This document shows positions 1 to 6,358 of a stretch of DNA of 8,246 nucleotides, one piece after another; position 1 is the stretch's first letter; the number at the start of each line of letters is the position of its first letter. The notes beneath the pieces were generated by a model. That model saw nothing but the letters and a program-made list of their open reading frames with translations. It was not told where the DNA came from and did not search any database. Origin of the DNA: Lysobacterales bacterium (GTDB taxonomy: Bacteria > Pseudomonadota > Gammaproteobacteria > Xanthomonadales > Xanthomonadaceae); contig JAATFS010000182.1 of NCBI GenBank assembly GCA_015655035.1, forward strand, positions 1 to 8,246, read 5' to 3'. The position numbers were made by a program, and so were the translations under genes.

Positions 1-1
1 G

Positions 2-568
2 ATCAAGTCGATCACCGACTTCGGCATCTTCATCTGCCTGGACGGCGGCATCGACGGCCTGGTCCACCTGTCCGACATCAGCTGGAACACCACTGGCGAA
101 GATGTGGTCCGCAACTTCAAGAAGGGCGACACCCTGGACGCAGTGGTCCTGGCGGTCGATCCGGAGCGCGAGCGCATTAGCCTGGGCGTCAAGCAGCTGG
201 AGCAGGATCCGTTCGGCCAGTACATGGCGGCCAATCCGAAGGGTTCGAAGGTCGAAGGCGTGGTTCGCGAAGTGGACGCCAAGGGCGCCACGATCGACCT
301 GGCCGACGGCATCGAAGGCTACGTCGCTGCGCGCGACATCAGCGTCGATCGTGTGGACGACGCCAGCCAGCACCTGAAGGTCGGCGACAAGATCGAAGCC
401 AAGTTCGTGGGCATGGACCGCAAGGGCCGTACCCTGCAGCTGTCGATCAAGGCCAAGGACGACGCAGAGATGCGTGAAGTGCTGGAGGACTACCAGTCCG
501 CGTCGGGCGGCACCACTCAGCTGGGCGCGCTGCTGCGTGCACAGTTGAACAGCAACAAGTCCGAGTAA
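2..568 (+). CDS. rpsA: 30S ribosomal protein S1, C-terminal part (5' end outside window)
   Basis: S1 helps the 30S subunit bind and unfold mRNA leaders. The window opens inside the gene; the reading frame starts at base 2 and the last 188 residues are visible (the E. coli protein has 557). The text beginning IKSITDFGIF and continuing through GGIDGLVHLSDISW and ERISLGVKQLEQDPF matches domain 5 of E. coli S1 almost word for word. A sixth S1 repeat follows (KGATIDLADGIEGYV to GRTLQLSIKAKDD), then a short acidic and polar tail ending SNKSE. Codons are strongly biased to C or G at the third position, more so than in the ihfB gene that follows, as expected for a very highly expressed gene. The order rpsA-ihfB is conserved in E. 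coli and Pseudomonas. The identification is secure; only the missing N-terminal part is unknown. Confidence 0.97.
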   Translation: MKSITDFGIFICLDGGIDGLVHLSDISWNTTGEDVVRNFKKGDTLDAVVLAVDPERERISLGVKQLEQDPFGQYMAANPKGSKVEGVVREVDAKGATIDLADGIEGYVAARDISVDRVDDASQHLKVGDKIEAKFVGMDRKGRTLQLSIKAKDDAEMREVLEDYQSASGGTTQLGALLRAQLNSNKSE

Positions 569-574
569 CAGCGA

Positions 575-590
575 GCGCTCTTGCGAGCGC
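575..590 (+). other. Small hairpin after rpsA stop
   Basis: GCGCTC (575-580) pairs perfectly with GAGCGC (585-590) around a TTGC loop, starting six bases after the rpsA stop codon. The same bases also form a direct repeat of GCGAGCGC (571-578 and 583-590). It may be part of a two-hairpin 3' end of the rpsA mRNA together with the larger stem at 594-624. No T-run follows, so on its own it is not a convincing terminator. Confidence 0.4.
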
Positions 591-593
591 AGT

Positions 594-624
594 GAATCGG
601 CCCGGGCACAACCCGGGCCGATTC
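594..624 (+). terminator. Perfect 13-bp hairpin between rpsA and ihfB (terminator or 3'-end stabiliser)
   Basis: GAATCGGCCCGGG (594-606) and its exact reverse complement CCCGGGCCGATTC (612-624) enclose a 5-base CACAA loop. This is a very stable GC-rich stem centred between rpsA and ihfB. It lacks a downstream T-tract (the next bases are AGGATGTGTC), so it is not a textbook intrinsic terminator. It could act as a partial terminator or attenuator that lowers ihfB expression relative to rpsA. It could also protect the 3' end of processed rpsA mRNA. The structure is certain; the function is inferred. Confidence 0.55.
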
Positions 625-656
625 AGGATGTGTCAGTCAAAAGACAAGCCTTTCCA

Positions 657-968
657 ATGACCAAGTCCGAGTTGATAGAAATCCTGGCGCGACGCCAAGC
701 GCATCTGAAGTCGGACGACGTGGATCTCGCGGTCAAATCGCTGCTCGAAATGATGGGGCATGCGTTATCCGATGGGGATCGGATAGAGATTCGGGGGTTT
801 GGCAGTTTCTCGTTGCACTACCGTCCGCCCCGTCTGGGACGCAATCCCAAGACCGGTGAATCGGTAGCGTTACCGGGCAAGCACGTGCCGCATTTCAAGC
901 CTGGCAAGGAACTGCGCGAGCGCGTCAGTGCCGTGGTTCCCGTAGATGCGGCCGAGGTGGCCGACTAA
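657..968 (+). CDS. ihfB: Integration host factor subunit beta
   Basis: This is the beta subunit of the IHF heterodimer, a nucleoid protein that binds specific DNA sites and bends DNA sharply for transcription, replication and recombination. The 103-residue product is close to the E. coli protein (94) with a short C-terminal extension after KPGKELRERV. The start MTKSELIE is identical to E. coli. E44 and R46 (DRIEIRGFGSF), which contact the specific site in the beta subunit, are present. The beta-arm RNPKTG (62-67) carries P64, the intercalating proline. The ATG at 657 is chosen because the homologous protein begins exactly there; an in-frame GTG at 630 would add nine residues unlike any IHF I know. 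No clear Shine-Dalgarno sequence precedes the ATG. The gene lies between rpsA and lapA, and the partner subunit gene (ihfA) is not in the window. Confidence 0.96.
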   Translation: MTKSELIEILARRQAHLKSDDVDLAVKSLLEMMGHALSDGDRIEIRGFGSFSLHYRPPRLGRNPKTGESVALPGKHVPHFKPGKELRERVSAVVPVDAAEVAD

Positions 969-1007
969 TCAGTTGCCCGACTCGGTTAAGCTAGGCGCTT
1001 GTCGCAT

Positions 1008-1012
1008 AGGAG
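1008..1012 (+). promoter_or_regulatory. Ribosome binding site of lapA
   Basis: AGGAG lies eight bases before the ATG at 1021. It decides the lapA start in favour of 1021 over the in-frame ATG at 946, which would overlap the end of ihfB and put a non-conserved leader in front of the first membrane helix. Confidence 0.8.
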
Positions 1013-1020
1013 TCGAATCC

Positions 1021-1323
1021 ATGAAGATCTTCCGATTGTTGGTATTGCTGGCCTTCCTTCTGGTAGGGCTGGTCATCGGCGCGTTGAACTCGCAACCGAT
1101 CCTGATCGATTTCGCTTTTTCCAGCATTGCGACGACTTCGGGTATCGCGATCATCATTGCCCTGTTCGCTGGCTTCATCATCGGCGGTGGGTTGGTGCTG
1201 GTGAGCATGGTCATCCCCCTTTATTCAAAGCTGCGCCAGGCCAACAAGCTGGCCGTGGGCGCTCGTGTCGACACCAAGCCGGTCGCCCCGGTAGTGGAGT
1301 CGCGCCCTATAGATGGACTCTAA
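1021..1323 (+). CDS. lapA: Lipopolysaccharide assembly protein A (DUF1049 family)
   Basis: LapA is a small inner-membrane protein that works with LapB in controlling LPS biosynthesis and assembly; in E. coli the two genes are also adjacent. The 100-residue product has a first membrane helix at about 4-22, the short linker LNSQPILIDFAF typical of the family, and a second helix at about 41-66. A basic cytoplasmic stretch (YSKLRQANKL) follows, with a low-complexity Pro/Val tail. Both helices are very rich in I, L, V and G. A good AGGAG ribosome site supports the start. The gene sits 52 bases after ihfB and six bases before lapB, so lapA and lapB are almost certainly co-transcribed. Identification rests on length, two-helix topology, the linker motif and the lapB neighbour. 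Confidence 0.92.
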   Translation: MKIFRLLVLLAFLLVGLVIGALNSQPILIDFAFSSIATTSGIAIIIALFAGFIIGGGLVLVSMVIPLYSKLRQANKLAVGARVDTKPVAPVVESRPIDGL

Positions 1324-1329
1324 GTACGT

Positions 1330-2508
1330 ATGGATTTCCTGACCGAGTGGTTCTGGTTTTTTCTCTTCCTGCCCTTGGCCGCGCTCAGCGGTTGGGTGAT
1401 TGGTCGCAGGGGAGGGCAACGCCATGGCGACACTCAGGTCAGCCGGCTTTCCACTACCTACTTCCGTGGCTTGAACTACCTGCTCAACGAGCAGCCGGAC
1501 AAGGCCATCGAGCTGTTTCTGCATATTGCCGAACTGGACAAGGAAACCTTCGAGACCCAGGTGGCCTTGGGCCATCTGTTCCGCCGCCGGGGCGAGGTCG
1601 ACCGGGCCATCCGCCTCCACCAAGGGTTGGTGCAGCGGGCCGATCTGACCGACCCGCAGCGCGTCCAGGCCTTGCTGGCGCTGGGTGAGGACTACATGAA
1701 GTCCGGTCTGCTGGACCGCGCCGAAACCGTTTTTACCGAGCTGGCGCAGATCGACCAGCGCGCACCCCAGGCGCTGCGTCATCTGATCGATATCTACCAG
1801 GCCGAGCGGGACTGGGAAAAGGCCATCGACAATGCCACTCGCTACGAAGATGTGACGGGCGAGCCGATGGGCAAGCTCATTTCGCAGTTCGAATGCGAAC
1901 TTGCCGACCGCTATCGAGGTGCCGGTAAACCAGATCTGGCGTTGCAGTCGGTGAGTCGCGCCTATCAGGCGGATGCCACGTCGGTCCGGGCAGGCATCCT
2001 GGAAGGGCGGATCGAAGCGGATATCGGCAACGATGAGGCAGCGGTGCGCGCATGGGAGCGGGCCGCGCGTCACGATCCAGACTATCTGCCAGAGATCATC
2101 CCGGCATTGCTGGCGGCCTACCGCCGCGTGGGCGACCTGTCGGGTGCGCGTAATTTCCTTTCGGAGATGACCGAGCACTATCGAGGTATCGCGCCGGTAC
2201 TCGCGCTCACGCAGTTGATGGAGTCGCAGGAAGGGGTGGAGCAGGCGCGCGCCTATCTTGGGCGCCAACTCAAGGATCGGCCCTCGGTGCGTGGCGAGTC
2301 GGCGCTGATCGACCTGACCCTGGCCGATGGCAGCGATCCGGCGGCGACCTTGCAGGATCTCAAGCACATTACCGACCAACTGCTGGTCCGCAATCCCAGT
2401 TACCGCTGTACTCGCTGTGGCTTCGGCGCCAAGACACATCACTGGCAATGCCCGAGTTGCAAGGAATGGGGCTCGGTGAAGCCGTTGCTGAATTACGCGG
2501 TCGTCTGA
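1330..2508 (+). CDS. lapB: Lipopolysaccharide assembly protein B (TPR protein with rubredoxin-like zinc site)
   Basis: LapB (YciM) is a membrane-anchored cytoplasmic protein. In E. coli it presents LpxC, the committed enzyme of lipid A synthesis, to the protease FtsH, and so balances LPS against phospholipid. The product has 392 residues (E. coli 389). A single N-terminal membrane helix lies at about 7-25, followed by GRRGGQ. Tetratricopeptide repeats fill about 36-340; the segment YFRGLNYLLNEQPDKAIELF through FRRRGEVDRAIRLHQGL closely matches E. coli. The C-terminal zinc ribbon has four cysteines, C360 and C363 (CTRC) with C374 and C377 (CPSC). All the parts known to be needed are present. 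The start lies six bases after the lapA stop with no strong ribosome site of its own, suggesting translational coupling to lapA. The 3' end touches or overlaps the next gene. Confidence 0.96.
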   Translation: MDFLTEWFWFFLFLPLAALSGWVIGRRGGQRHGDTQVSRLSTTYFRGLNYLLNEQPDKAIELFLHIAELDKETFETQVALGHLFRRRGEVDRAIRLHQGLVQRADLTDPQRVQALLALGEDYMKSGLLDRAETVFTELAQIDQRAPQALRHLIDIYQAERDWEKAIDNATRYEDVTGEPMGKLISQFECELADRYRGAGKPDLALQSVSRAYQADATSVRAGILEGRIEADIGNDEAAVRAWERAARHDPDYLPEIIPALLAAYRRVGDLSGARNFLSEMTEHYRGIAPVLALTQLMESQEGVEQARAYLGRQLKDRPSVRGESALIDLTLADGSDPAATLQDLKHITDQLLVRNPSYRCTRCGFGAKTHHWQCPSCKEWGSVKPLLNYAVV

Positions 2509-2510
2509 TC

Positions 2511-3497
2511 GTGCCGGTGCTGTTGCTTTGGTGCGCGCTGCATTTCGTGCTGGCAGCAGCTGGTACGTGGCTGGCGCGCAAGTACGCACTTCACCGCCAG
2601 CTACTCGATCAGCCAGGCGAACGTCGTAGCCACCGTGTCGCCACCCCGCGAGGGGGCGGTATCGCAATCGTGATCGCCTTGCTGGTGGGGTGTGGAGCCG
2701 CGTCGTGGCTTTGGCCCGGACAGCGCTTCTATACTCTTGGTTTTGCCGGGGCGCTGCTGCTGGTCGCGCTGGTGGGCTGGTGGGACGACCACCGCCCGTT
2801 GTCAGCCAGGCTTCGCCTGTTCGTCCATTGCCTGGCATCGCTGTGGCTGGGGTGGATGGTGTTCCGGTTTACCGGCAATGGCTGGGACGGCGTGTTTGCT
2901 GCATTGGCCTCGGTGGTGCTGATCAACGTCTGGAACTTCATGGATGGGATCAATGGCCTGGCGGTAAGTCAGGCGGCGCTCGCTGCGGCTGGATATGCGC
3001 TGATCTTGCCGGGCGCGCTGGATTGGGCGGGGTGGTCGCTGGTCGCGGCATGCCTGGGTTTCCTTCCGTTCAACTTTCCACGCGCTCGTATTTTCCTGGG
3101 CGATGGCGGTAGCGGCGCCCTGGGATTCGCGCTTGCTTCGCTGCTGGCGCTGGCGGTGGTGACGTCGAATACCAGTTGGTGGTCGTGCTGGATTCCGTTG
3201 ACCGCCTTCCTTGTAGACGCTGGCTTCACGCTGCTCGCTCGCATGCTCGCTCGCCAACGGTGGTGGGAGCCGCATGCCCAGCATGTCTATCAGGCACTCG
3301 CCAGGGTATGGAAGTCGCATGCAGTTGTAACCGGCATTTATTTGGGTTTCAGTGTGATTGCGGTGTTCTTGTTCTTATATTTGCAAGCTTTACAGCCTGG
3401 GGAAGAGGCTGTCGGATCGGTTGTCTGGTTGTTGCTGGCATCCGTGGTTTGGCTACTCCTGCGTAAAGGACTACAAGAGAAGGATCGTTTTTCATGA
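2511..3497 (+). CDS. WecA/WbpL-like polyprenyl-phosphate HexNAc-1-phosphate transferase (glycosyltransferase family 4 / MraY-like)
   Basis: This is an integral membrane enzyme that would transfer a sugar 1-phosphate from a UDP-sugar to undecaprenyl phosphate, the first step of O-antigen or a related glycan. Family motifs are in order (GTG at 2511 as residue 1): D33-QPGERRSH, PRGGG (46-50), WDDHRPLSARLRL with D92 and D93, NFMDGINGLA with D145, FLGDGGSG with D198, and HAQHVYQ (255-261) as the late histidine motif. Between them lie many hydrophobic helices, about ten. The GTG at 2511 is preferred because it starts the protein just before the first membrane helix and two bases after the lapB stop. 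In-frame ATGs at 2448 and 2466 would overlap the conserved lapB zinc-site codons. The 3' end overlaps the next gene by four bases (ATGA). The sugar (GlcNAc, FucNAc or QuiNAc) cannot be read from sequence. Pairing with a WbpM-like gene favours a WbpL-type role. Confidence 0.88.
   Translation: MPVLLLWCALHFVLAAAGTWLARKYALHRQLLDQPGERRSHRVATPRGGGIAIVIALLVGCGAASWLWPGQRFYTLGFAGALLLVALVGWWDDHRPLSARLRLFVHCLASLWLGWMVFRFTGNGWDGVFAALASVVLINVWNFMDGINGLAVSQAALAAAGYALILPGALDWAGWSLVAACLGFLPFNFPRARIFLGDGGSGALGFALASLLALAVVTSNTSWWSCWIPLTAFLVDAGFTLLARMLARQRWWEPHAQHVYQALARVWKSHAVVTGIYLGFSVIAVFLFLYLQALQPGEEAVGSVVWLLLASVVWLLLRKGLQEKDRFS
3480..3484 (+). promoter_or_regulatory. Ribosome binding site of the wbpM-like gene
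   Basis: AAGGA, within a longer AGAGAAGGA purine run, ends nine bases before the ATG at 3494. It lies inside the last codons of the upstream transferase gene. It supports the start at 3494 or 3497 (tandem ATGs) and the coupled ATGA overlap. Confidence 0.7.
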
Positions 3498-5404
3498 TGC
3501 CCTGGCGTGACCGCGTTACAAGTGCAGTGCCCAAGATCGCAGTGGTGACGCACGATCTATTGATGGTGTGGATCTGCTGGCAGGTATTGCACGCTGGCCG
3601 TTACTCGATGTTGCAGCAAGCGCCTGACTTGCCCTTGTGGAACTGGCGTACCGGCATCGTGTTGCTGGCGCAGGGCCTGGTGTTCTGGCGGGTGGGGCTG
3701 TATCGCGGGCTGTGGCGATTCGCCAGCGTCCCGGACCTTTGGAATATCTTCAAGGCCAGCTTCCTGGGCCTGGTGGCGATCGTGGTGGCGCTGTCGCTGG
3801 ATCGCTTCGAGGGCGTTCCGATGTCGGTGTTGGTCGTCTATCCGTTCGCGCTCTCGGCACTGCTCGGCACGCCGCGCCTGCTTTACCGTGCCTGGAAGGA
3901 CTATCAAGTGGCGCATTCGGGCGATGCCGCCCAGCGGGTACTGATCCTGGGCGCGGGGCGTGCGGCCGAGGCGCTGGTACGCGATCTGCGGCGTACCGGA
4001 GCATTCACCCCGGTAGGGTATCTGGACGATGCCGTGCATCTGCATGGTGCCAAGATTCAGGGGCTTAACGTCCTGGGAAGTCTGGATCAAGCCGCATCTA
4101 TCGCCAAGGAAAGTGCTGCAAAACTGCTGGTGATCGCGATTCCATCGCTCGATGCATCGGGCATGCAGCGGATCGTGGGGATTTGCGAGAACACCGGCCT
4201 GCCGTTCAGGATGGTGCCAAAGCTGGTCAACATCCTCGAGGGACGTTCGCTGCCCGGCGAGCTCAAGGAAGTGGCGATCGAGGATTTGCTGAATCGCAAG
4301 CCGGTGACCCCGGACTGGCGCTTGATCCGTGGCTGGCTGACCGGCAAGACGGTGATGGTGACCGGTGCGGGCGGTTCCATAGGCTCGGAAGTCTGTCGCC
4401 AGTGCGCGCGCCATGGGGCCGCCCGAGTGGTACTTCTGGAAGTGGACGAGCTGGCCCTGCTGACGATCGACTCCGGTTTGCGCCGTCTGTTTCCCGATCT
4501 TGAGGTCGTGCGCGTCCTGGGTGACTGCGGCGACCCGGCGGTGATCGCTCATGCGTTGCGGACGGCGACGCCGGATGCGGTCTTCCATGCGGCGGCGTAC
4601 AAGCAGGTGCCGCTGCTCGAGGAGCAATTGCGTGAGGCGGTCCGCAACAACGTGCTGGCAACCGAAAACGTAGCGCGCGGATGCCAGCAGGCGGGCATCG
4701 AGACATTCGTGTTCATCTCTACCGACAAGGCGGTAGAGCCGGTCAACGTGCTGGGCGCGAGCAAGCGCTATGCGGAAATGGTGTGCCAGAGCCTGGATGC
4801 CCGGGACAGCAGCACGACCCGCTTCATCACCGTCCGGTTCGGCAATGTGCTGGATTCGGCTGGCAGCGTGGTTCCATTGTTTCGCGAGCAGATCCGGCAG
4901 GGGGGGCCAGTCACCGTCACCCATCCGGATGTCACCCGCTATTTCATGACGATTCCGGAAGCCTGCCAGCTGATCATCCAGGCGGCGGCATCGGCTTCGC
5001 ACGGCGCGATCTATACGCTGGACATGGGCGAGCCGGTGCCGATCCGCGTGCTGGCCGAGCAGATGATCCGATTGGTCGGCAAGCAGCCGGGCAGGGATAT
5101 CGCCATCGTCTACACCGGGCTGCGTCCAGGCGAAAAGCTGCACGAGACGTTGTTCTACTCGGACGAGAACTATCGCCCAACGAGCCATCCGAAGATTCTG
5201 GAGGCAGGCGTACGCCAGTTTTCGCAAGACCACGTGCTACGGCTGGTGCCGCGCCTGCGCGAAGCGGTCGACGGCTACGATACGGCCGCGATGGAGAGCT
5301 TGCTCGGGTCGATGATGCCGGAATTCTCGGCTGCCCGACAAAAAAATGACATTCGATCTGATACCGTTGTGCCTTTCCCGGCGCGTGAGGTCAGAAGATT
5401 TTAA
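3494..5404 (+). CDS. WbpM/CapD-like membrane-bound nucleoside-diphosphate-sugar 4,6-dehydratase
   Basis: Large family members such as P. aeruginosa WbpM convert UDP-GlcNAc to UDP-4-keto-6-deoxy-GlcNAc, the precursor of QuiNAc, FucNAc and related O-antigen sugars. The product has 636 residues (WbpM about 665). Four membrane helices lie at about 15-33, 53-69, 86-102 and 111-126. A first Rossmann-like domain begins RVLILGAGRAA (GAG 153-155). The catalytic SDR domain begins VTGAGGSIG (GxxGxxG at 291-297). The STDK motif is S409-K412, followed by NVLGASK with K424. The position eight residues after K412, Tyr in FlaA1 and Met in WbpM, is Leu420 here. Residues to about 590 are well conserved (RPGEKLHE), and the last 40 or so are variable, A/T-richer and contain an A7 run. 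It overlaps the previous gene by four bases and galU by one. The exact substrate is inferred. Confidence 0.9.
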   Translation: MMPWRDRVTSAVPKIAVVTHDLLMVWICWQVLHAGRYSMLQQAPDLPLWNWRTGIVLLAQGLVFWRVGLYRGLWRFASVPDLWNIFKASFLGLVAIVVALSLDRFEGVPMSVLVVYPFALSALLGTPRLLYRAWKDYQVAHSGDAAQRVLILGAGRAAEALVRDLRRTGAFTPVGYLDDAVHLHGAKIQGLNVLGSLDQAASIAKESAAKLLVIAIPSLDASGMQRIVGICENTGLPFRMVPKLVNILEGRSLPGELKEVAIEDLLNRKPVTPDWRLIRGWLTGKTVMVTGAGGSIGSEVCRQCARHGAARVVLLEVDELALLTIDSGLRRLFPDLEVVRVLGDCGDPAVIAHALRTATPDAVFHAAAYKQVPLLEEQLREAVRNNVLATENVARGCQQAGIETFVFISTDKAVEPVNVLGASKRYAEMVCQSLDARDSSTTRFITVRFGNVLDSAGSVVPLFREQIRQGGPVTVTHPDVTRYFMTIPEACQLIIQAAASASHGAIYTLDMGEPVPIRVLAEQMIRLVGKQPGRDIAIVYTGLRPGEKLHETLFYSDENYRPTSHPKILEAGVRQFSQDHVLRLVPRLREAVDGYDTAAMESLLGSMMPEFSAARQKNDIRSDTVVPFPAREVRRF

Positions 5405-6297
5405 TGAGCAAGCGTATTCGCAAGGCGGTTTTCCCCGTGGCTGGCTTGGGTACCCGTTTCCTTCCCGCGACCAAGACGGTGCCAAAGGAAATGTTGCCGA
5501 TCATCGACAAGCCGCTGATCCAGTACGCCGTCGATGAAGCGATCCAGGCGGGTTGTGACACGCTCATCTTTGTAACCAACCGTTACAAGCACTCGGTGGC
5601 GGATTATTTCGACAAGGCTTACGAACTCGAGCAGAAGCTCGAGCGTGCAGGCAAGCAGGAGCAGCTCGAACTGGTGCGGCATGTGTTGCCGAATGGCGTG
5701 CGCGCCATCTTCGTGACTCAGGCCGAAGCCCTGGGACTCGGGCACGCGGTGTTGTGCGCCAAGCCAGTGGTCGGTGACGAGCCGTTCGCGGTATTGCTGC
5801 CGGACGACCTGATCTGGAATCGCGGCGACGGCGCGCTCAAACAGATGGCCGATGCGGCCGAAGTGTCCGGCGCCAGCGTGATCGCGGTCCAGGACGTGCC
5901 ACATGAAAGCACTGCCAGCTACGGTATCGTGGCCACGGACGCATTCGATGGTCGCCAGGGACGTATCAATGCCATCGTCGAAAAGCCCAAGCCCGAAGTG
6001 GCTCCCAGCAATCTGGCGGTGGTCGGGCGCTATGTGCTCAATCCCGGGATTTTCGAACTGCTCGAAGCCACCACCCCCGGCGCGGGTGGTGAAATCCAGC
6101 TTACCGATGCCATCGCCACGCTGCTCAAGCAGGAAGAAGTGGATGCGTTCCGATTCGAGGGCACGCGTTTCGATTGCGGTACCCATATCGGGTTGATCGA
6201 GGCGACCATCCAGTACGCGCTGGAGCACGAAAAGCTCAGCCAGCCCGCACAGGCAATCATGCGCAAGGCCTTGGCCGAGATCGATGCCCACGGTTGA
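5404..6297 (+). CDS. galU: UTP--glucose-1-phosphate uridylyltransferase
   Basis: GalU makes UDP-glucose from UTP and glucose 1-phosphate in the cytoplasm. UDP-glucose feeds LPS core and exopolysaccharide synthesis and UDP-glucuronate or UDP-galactose formation. The 297-residue protein has the usual bacterial length. It starts with the nucleotide-binding signature AVFPVAGLGTRFLPATK (8-24) followed by TVPKEMLPI. Further hallmarks are ALGLGHAVLCA, LLPDD with D134 and D135, VEKPK (192-196), GRYVLNPGIFELL and GGEIQLTDAI. The ATG at 5404 shares its A with the TAA stop of the upstream gene (TAATG), so translation is probably coupled. AGAAG at 5393-5397 is a modest ribosome site. It is the last gene of the envelope block, and a strong hairpin terminator follows 26 bases after its stop. 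In Xanthomonas, galU is needed for xanthan and LPS; that role here is inferred. Confidence 0.97.
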   Translation: MSKRIRKAVFPVAGLGTRFLPATKTVPKEMLPIIDKPLIQYAVDEAIQAGCDTLIFVTNRYKHSVADYFDKAYELEQKLERAGKQEQLELVRHVLPNGVRAIFVTQAEALGLGHAVLCAKPVVGDEPFAVLLPDDLIWNRGDGALKQMADAAEVSGASVIAVQDVPHESTASYGIVATDAFDGRQGRINAIVEKPKPEVAPSNLAVVGRYVLNPGIFELLEATTPGAGGEIQLTDAIATLLKQEEVDAFRFEGTRFDCGTHIGLIEATIQYALEHEKLSQPAQAIMRKALAEIDAHG

Positions 6298-6323
6298 TGT
6301 CCGCGCAGTTTGGCGGTGACAAC

Positions 6324-6358
6324 AAGAACGGCGCCCAAGGGCGCCGTTCTTCGTTTCG
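6324..6358 (+). terminator. Intrinsic terminator after galU
   Basis: AAGAACGGCGCCC (6324-6336) pairs perfectly with GGGCGCCGTTCTT (6339-6351). As an RNA this is a 12-bp stem with a CAAG loop. The descending arm ends in TTCTT and runs into CGTTTCGG, giving a short interrupted T-tract. The position just after galU and the stem strength make this the likely end of the lapA-to-galU transcript. The A/T base of the stem means it could also work weakly on the opposite strand. Confidence 0.82.

Noticed and set aside
630..656. GTG start for ihfB nine codons upstream
   Set aside because: The purines CAGGA are directly adjacent to the GTG, too close to act as a ribosome site, and IHF-beta proteins start at MTKSELIE.
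969..1007. Possible lapA promoter (TTGCCC with TTAAGCT)
   Set aside because: The two elements are only about eight bases apart, and no -10 match exists at 16-18 bases from TTGCCC.
1225..2838. 537-codon open frame on the minus strand opposite lapB and the transferase gene
   Set aside because: It is antisense to genes with clear homology, has low-complexity Arg/Gln/His-rich composition typical of mirror frames at high GC, and matches no family I know.
3557..5233. 558-codon open frame on the minus strand opposite the wbpM-like gene
   Set aside because: Antisense shadow of a strongly conserved enzyme; its composition (many His, Arg, Gln) reflects complementary codons rather than selection.
5626..5643. 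Two CTCGAG palindromes 12 bases apart within galU as a possible regulatory site
   Set aside because: They fall in codons for a conserved-looking helix (ELEQKLE) and are explained by coding of repeated Leu-Glu pairs.
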